Part shown: one piece after another, positions 11,385 through 21,228 of the stretch | How the letters are laid out: every line of letters starts with the position of its first letter | How positions within the stretch are numbered: the first letter of the stretch is position 1 | Assembly (NCBI GenBank): GCA_907163345.1 | Contig: CAJQUN010000407.1 | Location: 310,001-374,000 of the forward strand | Direction of reading: 5' to 3' | DNA from: Haberlea rhodopensis | Lineage: Eukaryota > Streptophyta > Magnoliopsida > Lamiales > Gesneriaceae | Length of the DNA stretch: 64,000 bases | Notes under the pieces: model-generated | Told to the model about the DNA's origin: nothing | Database searches by the model: none | What the model saw: the letters and a program-made list of their open reading frames with translations, nothing else | Made by a program: the position numbers and the translations under genes

Positions 11385-11785
11385 GGCGATGGTTTATGCC
11401 GCCGGGTATTCATAGCGATGGTTAATTCCGCTATTCTATTGGCGATGGTTTATGCCGCCGGGTATTCATAGCGATGGTTCATTCCGCTATTTTATTGGCG
11501 ATGGTTTATGCCGCCGGGTATTCATAGCGATGGTTCATTCCGCTATTCTATTGGCGATGGTTTATGCCATCGGGTATTCATAGTGATGGGTCATTCCGCT
11601 ACATCTATGGCGATGGTTCATACCGCCGGGTATCTATATAGCGATGGTACATTCCGCTAATCCTATGGCGATGATTCATGCCGTCGGATATCTATAGCGA
11701 TATTTTATGCCGCTGACTCTATGGCGAGGGATCATGCCGCTGATTTTATAGCGATGGGTTCTACCGCTATCCACATAGCATGGGA
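11385..11785 (+). repeat. 56-bp tandem double-hairpin repeat in C1
   Basis: Units start at 11385, 11441, 11497 and 11553, then become irregular. Each holds two hairpins: GGCG, an 11-base loop ATGGTTTATGC, CGCC; and TAGCG, an 11-base loop ATGGTTCATTC (or close), CGCTA. The loops are alike and the stems differ but still pair. Later units decay (for instance GGCG opposite CATC at 11553). Confidence 0.9.
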
Positions 11786-11956
11786 TTGTACCGCCCACGA
11801 GCTATAGGTGTTGATTATGTACCACTATTGGACGACGGAGACGGGTATGCCGTTATTTTATAAACGATGAGTTATGGTATATTGCTGTTTAGTTAGCATT
11901 ATTGTGGATACCATGTATTAACATATACCGTCATATGTTTGCCAATGAGATTGTGG

Positions 11957-12079
11957 ATGTCGTGTATCGACATATACCGTCAGGTGTTTGACGATGAGAT
12001 TTTGAATGTCAGGTGTTGACATGTACCGTCACGAGATGACGATGTCACTTTGGATGACATATACCGTCACAGGATGACG
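11957..12079 (+). repeat. Six consecutive perfect hairpins
   Basis: Within 123 bases the following stems alternate: ATGTCG/CGACAT (11957), CGTCA/TGACG (11978), ATGTCA/TGACAT (12006), CGTCA/TGACG (12027), ATGTCA/TGACAT (12042), CGTCA/TGACG (12065). Loops are 5 to 7 bases and all stems pair perfectly. Confidence 0.9.
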
Positions 12080-14490
12080 ATGACATAGCGGATGTTCTAT
12101 GTAGACGTGTAGCGTCGTTTTGATGAATGATACGTCTGGGTGTATGTATTTAGTCATATGGTTTGAGTGCCAATGGTGAGCACATGGTAGTGGCTGGGTC
12201 ACTAGTTGACGAGACTATTATGCTGAGCAGGTTGTCCGAAGAATTGGGTGCGTTGTACAGGAAGTGTACCGCGGCACATTGTTAAGGTATATATTTTACG
12301 AGTAGTAGTACCTTTGGGTATACTCGTTGGAATGGCTATGGCCAAGTGACTGGTAATAGAAGTAGTTATTGAGGAGACTACTTGCTTATACCGAGGTGAC
12401 ATGTGGTGGACAATTATCACACCCACCCCTGAGGGTGTGGAATAAATCCTACGGAATTAGGACTGCTTTGTGGTTGAGTAAGGACACCGGGATGTCCGCA
12501 GTGCTTGGTGTTTTAGAGAAATATTGGGTGATGACCCACTACTCTAGATGGATGTTACGGTATGGTATACCGAGTGGAACGTATGATACGTTGGTAGGCT
12601 TGGTAGAAGCCTATTGAGGCAGCGATTTGCTAGCCAGTTATTATTGCAGTGCTATAGTGTGCTTGTGATAGCCATTATACTGCTTGTTGGATTCGAGTTT
12701 GGTAAATCGTACGGTGATACGATGAGGGTTTATGATAGACTCTTGTAGTCTCTATGTGGCATGATGATTGAGGCAGGGAATACCTCACTGGGACGTTTAT
12801 ACGTCAAATGTTTTGAGGGACTTGTACTGGGACAACTCAATTTTGTTGGGAATACCAACGTGAGTGTCGACAAGTCGTTACCAGCTCTCATTGAGCATCT
12901 TTGCATATGGAATGCAATGGGAGTCACAATTGGAATTGTGGGATATAGTTAGTGGGGTAACACACTACTATATTGATTTTATCTCTTGAAGATATTCGGT
13001 TTGTACTGTCATAGAGACAGCTAGTATTGGTCGTGGGTTGATTGTGAATCAGCCATGGTACGCATTACTTGGGTTGGGCTAAGTAATGACTTTTATTCCA
13101 AGAGACGTACGAGGAGACGTCTCCAGAGAAATGCTCGAGATTGTGGAGTACTATGGCATTAGTACAGAGCATCTTTAGGATGAGTATACATGGCGTATAC
13201 GGGTTTTGATTTGGTAATAGTGGCTTTGATGCACTATTCTGAACCAGTTGCGTATTTCTGGGTTCCGGGATATATTTTGGTATAAATATATCCAGGTTTT
13301 CCGAATGGTGGTTAGAGGTTGGAGGGTCATGGATTCATGACACTTTCCTTGTGAGGAAGGCGGTATTGATATACCTACCAGTTGAATCTTTTGGGAGATT
13401 CGTTGATTTGGTTTGTGTGGTGTTGATGTTGAAATCACACCCTGTGGTTTTGGTTTGTCAACCATCATTCTCCTTGGAGTGAGAATAATTGAGGATTGAC
13501 AATTGAGATTGGGACTTTTGGGTATGATTGTTAATACCCAAATCGATTGCATTCAGTATGCTGGTAGTAATGGTGCTTAGACATGTATGCCGGAGTGGGT
13601 ATACGAATGCCAGCATTTTCTTGGTACTCGTCGAGCATCGGATTTATATGCTTTGATGAATGAATCTCCGGTGAGAGATTGTGGCACCTTGAGATTGGTA
13701 ATCTCAATGACACGATGTATTCTGAAGAATGATCATGAGGTCTGATCGACTCCCTTGAGGAGGGATTGTCGTGTGTTGAGGTCTTGGTAAGTCATTTTTG
13801 ACTAATTTTTTAACGTCCCTGTGTTAGGATTGTTGAATCCTAGGGTAAACGAGGGATGGCCATGGATCGGATTTGTTAGGTGTCGTGGTTGACACGTGTG
13901 GCGGGAATGCAATTGATTTTCTTGCATGTCCTTTTTGGAAACTTGAGACCTTGTAGAGTCTCGATGTTGTGTTTGGACCAAGATATGGTTCTTGGAACAC
14001 CCAGATGTACACATCTTTGGAGATGTGTTTTGTGTTGATCGGTGGCCGTGTTGTTGCCCTATCTGTGTTGCATTGTGGTGCAACTACTCCTTTGATGGAG
14101 ATGGACTTGGAAAGTGGAAGCCGGATGTAGTTTAGGTACACAGAAGTGTACCAGTGTTTTCCTTGGAAACGATGTAGATTTAACATCGTTGGCTAAATCG
14201 TAAAGATATCATCGAGGTGATATCTATTTTGGAATCACGAATGATTCGTTTGATTAGCAGTTAGGGTTGGCTGACTGCTTTTGAGATGGTTAGCATTGGT
14301 GTATACTGTCGTTCTGTTGCGGTTGTGATGGTTTGGGAGGTTTACCCCATTCCAGGTTTTGGTGCGAGGTTGGTGTCCTCGCGGTTGACGTGTCGTTCAT
14401 GACATGTTCATGATTCGACGATGTGAATCCTTTTGGATTTTGTAATCTCGGCAATACGTGGAGTACGCCCTGCAAATTTTGAGGATGAAA
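12080..14490 (+). other. C1 internal region: non-coding hairpin field
   Basis: No gag or pol similarity is visible on either strand. The open frames here are short and unrelated to known families. The stretch is filled with short perfect inverted repeats, of which I checked by position: 12418-12439, 12595-12613, 12737-12751, 12792-12805, 12845-12859, 13148-13165, 13184-13200, 13326-13341, 13384-13401, 13517-13542 (9-bp stem), 13690-13706, 14011-14026, 14067-14084, 14135-14152, 14204-14225 (8-bp stem), 14232-14247, 14256-14279 and 14364-14382. C2 keeps several of these on the other strand. Confidence 0.8.
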
Positions 14491-14491
14491 T

Positions 14492-14510
14492 TTTATTAGT
14501 GGGGAATAAT
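14492..14510 (+). other. C1 polypurine tract
   Basis: TTAGTGGGGAATAAT directly precedes the 3' LTR. It follows GAGGATGAAAT, which resembles the GAGGACGAAAT before the PPT of A, B and D elements. The related text points to a common ancestor or a shared donor. Confidence 0.75.
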
Positions 14511-15938
14511 TGTGATGCCTGGGGATTTATGGTGTTAATCCCGGTGTGGTAATAATCCTTAAAGGATTTTAATTGTGGCAATTATGAATTGATTGCGGTT
14601 TCGGGACTCTCGGGGATTTTAAATCCGGTTTTTGTAGTCGTTGGATCCAAGGGACGAGATTGTATTCTCATCGTGGTGATAACCTTGGAATTTGGTTTTT
14701 GGTGGAATCTGGGGTCCGGAGTACTTTGTACGGGGGCTGGTAATGGAATTTGAGTTGGGGAGATAATTATTGAAAACAGATGATATTTAATGAATCATAA
14801 TGTATTTGTGGAGGAGTCGGTATTTTGGAGCTTTGGAGCTATATATATACCAAATAGACTCAGTGTTCCGTCATTACATGGAATCTCCTCCCTCTCTCCC
14901 CAGCGATCCCCACCCCTCTTCTTCCCTCTTTTCTCCCTTGATGAAAAGTCGATGGAGGCTCGACTTGGGAGCAGACTTTCTCGAAGATAATAAGGTATTA
15001 TTCATCCCCTCGCATTTATCTTCGATTTGATAGTGGTATTGTGGTGTTTGGGAAGGATTTGTGTTGGGTTTAAAGAAATTGGTTTTTAAAGATTTTGGGT
15101 TGTTGTATTTTGGGGTTGATTTATAGCCCCTTGTTAAAGATTTATGTTGTGTGGGGTGTGAGCTTTGTTGTTGGGGAAGATTTTGCATGAAAAACGCCAT
15201 TTTTGGTTGTTACAGGCCGAGGCCATCGATCCCTATGGCGGGGCGATCGATCGCCGCGACGTAGATGAAATTTTCAGGAAGATGAACTGTGAGGCGATCG
15301 ACCGCCTCAAAGGAAGCGATCGATCGCCATGAGGCAGTAGCCAAAAACACTGAGAGGCGACAGATCGCCTGGAAATGGAGCGATCGATCGCCCATGCCAT
15401 TTTGCGAGGCGATCGATCGCCTGAGATGATGCGATCGATCGCCAGTGCCTGTTTTTGGGGTTTAATTTCGTGTTGAGTTTTCGATGCATGCTTCGCCCGG
15501 GGTCTTTTAAAATGGTTAATCGTCATGGATGACGATATAATTGGGGTTTGTGAACGTGCTTGGGTGCGTGGTTGCATGCTTGATTTTAATTGTGGATTAT
15601 TAATTGTGTTTAGCACATAATTCATCGGTCACTGGACCAAGGCAATGTTGGATTCGAACTATGGAATTATAGGGTACGTATGACGTACGAGCATAGCCCT
15701 TTATTATAATTGCAATTGTTGAGTGCATGTTACACTGTATTGCAATAAATGTATGTGGAAATGCATGGTATGTGGCATTAGCAATAAAAAGATATTGAAA
15801 TGCATGGGTTATGGTAATTGCTACAAATGGATATATATGCATTGGGAATTATATGGTGCCGCTTTTGAGCGAGCAGTGATTGGATGTTGTCGTCTTTGAG
15901 TGAACATCGGTTATGACGCCACTGCTGTTGAGCATGCC
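14511..15938 (+). mobile_element. C1 3' LTR, left part
   Basis: Starts TGTGATGCC like the 5' LTR, carries a TATA box at 14840 and the longer form of the palindrome cluster (15236-15442, about six cores). It is cut at GAGCATGC by element A1 and continues at 42252. Confidence 0.95.
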
Positions 15939-16161
15939 TGTGATATCCCCGAAATGATTATGTGATTTTAAACATCAATTATGTTATGAAGATTATGGTA
16001 TTGATTCATTAGGTTGAATTAATTATATCGGGGAAATGCATTTCAGGGTGTATGTGTTATATGTTGGGAATATGGGTTATGGCATGATTATTTGGGGTGG
16101 GTGTTATTTGTTTTGGTGAAGCATGTTTAATTGGAAATTGAAGTATTTTATTGATTAAATA

Positions 16162-16170
16162 CTATAAAAT
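16162..16170 (+). promoter_or_regulatory. TATA box of A1 5' LTR
   Basis: CTATAAAAT is the only good TATA box in the first third of the LTR and is followed by a C-rich, G-poor leader (16200-16370). Confidence 0.6.
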
Positions 16171-16894
16171 ATCATGTGAGGATATTTTAATACATCGTGC
16201 TAAATACCGGGACCAAAACATAACACATCACACCACCCAACACCCAACCACCCCCTACCAACCCATACCCATCTCAGCATTGCAGGCTGCCCATACCCCC
16301 CACTTGCCCTCTCATTTCACTCAACCTCCCTCATTCATTCTCTCCCCATTTTTCACCCAAAATTTCTCCAGCATACCAGCTGCTTGTAGGAGGAGAGATT
16401 TGATGATTTATTGATCAAAATCTTGCAAGAAAAGAGGAGCAAAGGAGGGTGAGAAACCATGTCCTATTTTGGGTTTAAAGTTTGTTTAAGTTCATGTTTT
16501 TATTGGTGTGAAAATGGCATGCTAGCTTAGGTTTTATTTAAACCTTCGATTCAAGTACATTCATGGTGTTTTTATGAAGTTCCTAGCATGTTTACTTGAG
16601 CATGTTATATGTGTTATGTGGTGGATTTGTTGGTATGAAAAGTGTTGCTCGAAAATTCTGGAAAAAAATATGATACCTTGTTTTCAGAAGAACTTCGGTG
16701 AGTACTGATGTAAATGGGCGATTTTGATGCATGTGGGTTTAAGTTTGGGTAGAAATTCGATTTGAATACACTCATGGTAGTATATTGTAGCTCTTAGCAT
16801 GTTTGTTTAAGCATGTGGTATGTCTTATATGCTATAATTGTTGGTATGAAAATTAGTGTTCGGGAATCTGGAAAATCGCGCACAGAGCATGTGG

Positions 16895-17045
16895 CGATCG
16901 ATCGCTACAAACGCAGCGATCGATCGCCGAAGGCCAGTAGCCAAAATCAAAGGCGAGCGATCGATCGCCATAAATGACGCGATCGATCGCCTCGAGCCAG
17001 TGAAGTCTGGCGATCGATCGCCTCGATGTAGCGATCGATCGCCAG
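16895..17045 (+). repeat. CGATCGATCG palindrome cluster (A1 5' LTR)
   Basis: Six copies, mostly GCGATCGATCGC, spaced 15 to 40 bases apart, about 700 bases after the TATA box and so in the transcribed leader. The 3' LTR holds the same cluster at 41040-41192, with one core mutated to GATCGGTCG. Confidence 0.95.
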
Positions 17046-17389
17046 ATTCTGCATAGTGGAAAATGATGTTTTTGTTGGAATTTTTGATTTTGGTCTATAA
17101 ATTGGCATCTAATATTGTGTTGTACATTGGTGTAGAGCCTTCACAGATAGCTACACAACGCAGGGGATAGAGTCCTGCAACACACCATATTTTGGAAAGG
17201 TACGCAAGCGACGTACGTGCATCCCAACGGTAACATGTATTATATATTCATTATTTGACATATGATAGATGCAAAGTTGTGCATTATGAGTATGATACAT
17301 GTTGTTATGCATTGTTGTTGCATATGTATGTTGTGAAATAAATGGTGTGTATTCCACGAGTCAGGGTTATCACAGTGATGATTTTAATG

Positions 17390-17550
17390 CTTACCGCTTA
17401 TACCGCTAAAAATGTGGAGAGGGAGGGGGGAGGCTCGCTTGCCATTGGAGGCGAGATTTACCATACGAAGCGAGGATAGAAATACTGCTTGTATGAAGAA
17501 GCGAATGAGGGGAGTTCCGCTTGTTCTAAAGTTATGAAGCGAGGGGCATT
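17390..17550 (+). repeat. GCG/CGC hairpin chain in A1 5' LTR
   Basis: Successive inverted repeats occur here, seen more cleanly in the 3' LTR at 41540-41690: CCGCT/AGCGG with a 10-base loop, CTCGC/GCGAG, and GAAGCG/CGCTT twice. The chain ends before GCATTAAAATACAC. Confidence 0.7.
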
Positions 17551-18103
17551 AAAATACACTGATGATAAACTGACTAAGGATTGAAGTAAAGATTTAAGAA
17601 GTAAAGATATGTCATGACATTTATTTAAAGAAGCCATAATATCATGTATTGATTTTATTATGAGTTATGGTACATGGACAACCAAAATGGGCGTTTTAAA
17701 TACATTGGAAATTCAGGAAGTATCCTATGCCTATGATTTATGCATTTATGCATTATATTCATATATGATCGATATGAACTATGATGTGCTCATGTGTTGT
17801 GGGTTGTCTTTGTAGGTGCTTTTGACAATGAGAACCAGGGTCGGGGTTGATACTATGAGCTGTAAGGAGTGCTATAGGATTAGCAGAACAGAAATTTCTC
17901 TTTGTATAGTTTCTACAAAGTGTAGAGTAAAGTTATAGTGTAGTACCTTTTGTTAGGAATATGTATAATTCCTTTTTGAACTTTTGGTACTGTAATCTTT
18001 TAAGCTCAGGGTTATCAACACGGCCTAATACTCTGATTTATATTTGATTAGTTCTCTTAATTCACCTTAGTATCTTGTTTTGATAACGGGGTCTTACATT
18101 TAG

Positions 18104-18120
18104 TGGTATCAGAGCAGTGG
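18104..18120 (+). other. A1 primer-binding site
   Basis: TGGTATCAGAGCAGTGG begins five bases after the LTR and matches the initiator-Met tRNA 3' end over the first 12 bases. Confidence 0.9.
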
Positions 18121-18321
18121 TTAGATAACCAGGGAACGATTAAAGGGTAGCCTTTAGAAACAAGTTGGCTAGGTATTCATTGGTGGGCATGTTTATGCAT
18201 GTGGTGCATATTTGTGTATAAGTTGTTATACTAACATGCTTTTGAATATGATTACTCTTGTTATCTAACGGCTTATGTTATGAACTGCTTTTGGTATTGT
18301 TGTTAACCCATGTGTTACAGC

Positions 18322-19152
18322 ATGTGGGCTATTAATCCGGAGAACCCCAATGAAGAGGTGGGAGATGTAGGCAGTATCAATGCCAGTATTGCTCAGTCAA
18401 ATCCTCTACCGCCACCTGCTGTAGGCGTGGAGCCTAGTGCACTGATACTGCTACCTGGGGAGATAAGTCTGACCCAGTTCTTGAGCTATCATCCACCGCT
18501 ATTTGAAGGGACTGAGACTGGGGAAGCAGCCGAGGAATGGCTAGAGAGATTAGAGCAGATATTTGTACCAGCCCCCTGTGCACGGACTGCCTGGCTGAGG
18601 TTGGCATAATTTCAGTTGGCGAAGAAGTCTTCCGTGTGGTGGAAGACAACAGTTATGGAACTGAGGGCTCAGGGTAAGACAGTGGATTGGACTGTGTTCA
18701 GGACCTGGTTCCTTAACCGGTATTTCTCCGCCGCTGCCAGACAAGTAAAAGAAGATGAGTTTACCAATCTAAAGCAAGGCAGCATGACTGTATCAGATTA
18801 TGCCATGCAGTACTCTTCACTGTTGAGGTATGTGCCTCACATTGCTGTAAACGGTCATGCCAAGATGAGGCATTTTCTGAAAGGGCTGAGGCCAGAGTTA
18901 TTTGATCGGGTTGTCTCCAACAACCCCAGCTCATTTGATGATGCCCTGACTAGGGCAGAGCTGGCAGAGATTGGGGTTAGTGTGTACAAGGAAGTTGTAC
19001 CCCCTTTTGTACCACCACAGAGACCAGCTGTTGACAGTCTGAGGCCACGAGGAGACCAGTTTAAGCCTCGTGGGGCTTCTTCATCTTCTAGATTTGGTGG
19101 GAAGAAATTTCAGAATCAGAAGCAGGGTAATCGGGGACCAGCGCAGGGAAAT
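18322..19152 (+). pseudogene. gag-pol: A1 gag, first part
   Basis: Gag begins at the ATG right after the TTACAG acceptor; an in-frame ATG four codons upstream (18310) would be intronic. The retrotransposon Gag core with EEWLERLEQIF and YSSLLRYVPHI is present. An in-frame TAA at about 18607 replaces a Glu codon in the LRLAEFQLAKK block, giving an early stop. The basic, Ser-rich linker before the zinc knuckles is interrupted at 19152 by element A2. The target duplication GAAAT lies at 19148-19152 and 36338-36342, and the gene resumes at 36343. Confidence 0.9.
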
Positions 19153-19215
19153 TGTAAGACCCCGTTATCTAACAAACAATATAAGGTGCAATTAAGAGAA
19201 CTAAACATTCATAAA

Positions 19216-21194
19216 TGTAAGGACCCTAATCCTTAAGTGCGGAATCAAGGCATAATAGAGCTATCATAGTGATCAGAGTGTAAAAGAAACGTGTTGAGTC
19301 TATGAGCTTAAGCATTACATGCCAAAAAAAATAAGGACTACCAAAAGGATTAATTACATTCCAATCAATGAATGTGTTCAATTATAGTTTTATACTACTC
19401 CTAGAGTAGATACTATCCAAAATAATCCTGTCCTTTCTGTCTCAAAAGAGTTCTTCACAAGGCTCACCACCTCAACCCGTTCAAGCCCTTCTATCATGCC
19501 AAAAGGTACCTACAAGGACAACCCCCAAACATGAGCAATAATAATCATTCATATTCAACACAATATGAAGATAAAGCGTAAATGCATAATCATAATAAAA
19601 CACTTCCTGTTTTCCCCATGCATTTCAAACGCTTCCCGTTTGGTTGTCCCTGTACCATAACTCATGAGTATAATCAATAGATTATTTTTAATGGTCTAAA
19701 CATGTCATGACATATACCAGCTCATCAATACCAAATACTGATCACCAATCCCTAGTCTGTCCATCACAATGTATTTTAATGCCCCTCGCTTATTTACATA
19801 TAGGCGGCATAGGATAACCTCGCTTCAATGGACTGCGGGACTCCCACCCTTTGCCTCTCATTGAGCGGCAAATACCCTTTCCTCGCCCTATATGATAACC
19901 ACGCTCAAATGTGACATGCGGCGCTCCCACCCCTCGCTTCACATTTAGCGGAACCAAACCAAATAGCGGCAAGCATTAAAATCATCAAGGGATGACCACG
20001 ACTCATGGGATATGCACCAATAATCATATGCATCTATAAACATCATGCATAACATGTATTTGCATCCACAATGCAATACCACATATAAACTTGCATCCAC
20101 AATGCATAACAATAAGTATATAAGATACATGTACCGTTGGGGTGCCCGTACGTCCACTACGTACCTTTCCAAAATGTAGGATATGGTAGGACTTCAATGC
20201 CTTGGCTGTGTTGCCACCTGGGATGGTTCTACACATTCACACAAATCAATATTAGAACCCAATAATAGTCCAATCCCAAAAATCCTACAAAAAAATCCAA
20301 AAATATCAAATTTTGGCCTTCGCGATCGATCGCCCATCACGGCGATCGATCGCCAAACCTCAATGTCCGAGAACCAAATTTTGCACCCTTCGGCGATCGA
20401 TGGCCACCCCTGGCGCGATCGATCGCCAGTACCGCCGATCGATCGCCCAAGAGTGGCGATCGATAGCCAAATGCTTGAAAAGCCCACTGCCTGGGCGCGA
20501 TCGATCGCCTGGAATGAGCGATCGATCGCCAACCCCTGTTACCCGAAAAACCTCCATTTTTGCACTTCAAAACCATTCCAACCCATTCCAACACTTAACC
20601 ATCAAACAAACAACTCAAATAACAACATAAACCCATTTCAAAACCTTTCAAAAATCATTTCAAACCCAATCTAAACACAATAAAAGCAATGGGGAGGTAT
20701 CCATACCTCTTGGGGACTTCAAAACTCACACCAAATCCCACAAAGCAAGTTTTTTTGAAAGTTTTCTCTTCAACCCTAAGCATCAACTCGAAAATGGGGA
20801 AAGAAAGGGTTTGGTGGTGGTTTTTGGGGAAAGTAAGAGTGATGGTTGGAAGGGTGGAATTGGGGTATTAGTGGTTTAATTAAACCAATTTCATTCCATA
20901 AATTACCATGGTGTATAAAACACCCCAACATGATATTTTCCAAAGCATTAATTCAAAATGCACCAAAATATCAATTAAACACATGATTTCCACAAATTGC
21001 TAACCAAGGCAAATAAATCATGTTCCCAACCATAATTCCCAACATGCACCCTGAAATGCTATCCCGGGTCACTTTAACACATGACTAAGCATTTCCACAT
21101 AATAATACCAACACATAATTAATTACTACCATAATTAATCATAAAAACACAATTAATGCACCAAATTGCAATTAATCATTTCGGGGATATCACA
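19216..21194 (-). mobile_element. B1 3' LTR
   Basis: Ends on the plus strand are TGTAAGGACC and GATATCACA. It contains the palindrome cluster (20320-20532), the GTACGT/ACGTAC hairpin (about 20150-20166) and the nested CATATAGG / AAATGTGA inverted repeats (about 19780-19980). Confidence 0.95.
20320..20532 (-). repeat. CGATCGATCG palindrome cluster (B1 3' LTR)
   Basis: About eight cores, two of them altered (CGATCGATGG, CGATCGATAG) compared with the same positions of the other LTR (27094-27305). Confidence 0.92.
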
Positions 21195-21228
21195 ATACTC
21201 CCCTACTTATAATATTTCGTCCTCGAAA

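Larger units (their letters stand above)
15939..18098 (+). mobile_element. A1 5' LTR
   Basis: The 2160-bp LTR starts TGTGATATCC and ends GGTCTTACA. Its 3' partner (40087-42246) has the same length and differs by scattered single bases, so the insertion is fairly young. Target duplication: ATGCC at 15934-15938 against ATGCG at 42247-42251, one base changed; the unbroken C1 5' LTR has ATGCG (9510-9514). Confidence 0.95.
17200..18320 (+). other. Predicted leader intron of A1
   Basis: A 5' splice-site-like AAAG|GTACGC lies in the LTR. A pyrimidine-rich stretch ending TTACAG|C lies two bases before the gag ATG at 18322. Splicing would remove the PBS (18104). The same pair of signals recurs in A2, B2 and E (AAAG|GTACGT or AAAAAG|GTACGTAAG). 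Predicted only; no transcript evidence. Confidence 0.45.

Noticed and set aside
11385..11785. Ordinary minisatellite as the full explanation of the C1 hairpins
   Set aside because: Tandem amplification explains the copies within an array, but not the pairing of different stems in neighbouring hairpins, nor the many unrelated perfect hairpins at 12080-14490.
13175..14186. Minus-strand open frames of 90-125 codons in the C1 body
   Set aside because: No motif or family resemblance, composition follows the hairpin repeats, and C2 does not keep the frames open.
16895..17045. Palindromes with irregular spacers, superficially like a CRISPR array
   Set aside because: The repeats are 10-12 bases, spacers vary from about 5 to 45 bases, they occur inside plant LTRs, and no cas genes are present.
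20183..20674. Open frames on both strands rich in Asp-Arg-Ser and Ile-Asp-Arg repeats (also near 540-940, 15233-15625, 27087-27448, 46736-47106, 49266-49631)
   Set aside because: They are translations of the CGATCGATCG palindrome clusters, appear in several frames and both strands at once, and lie in LTR leaders.
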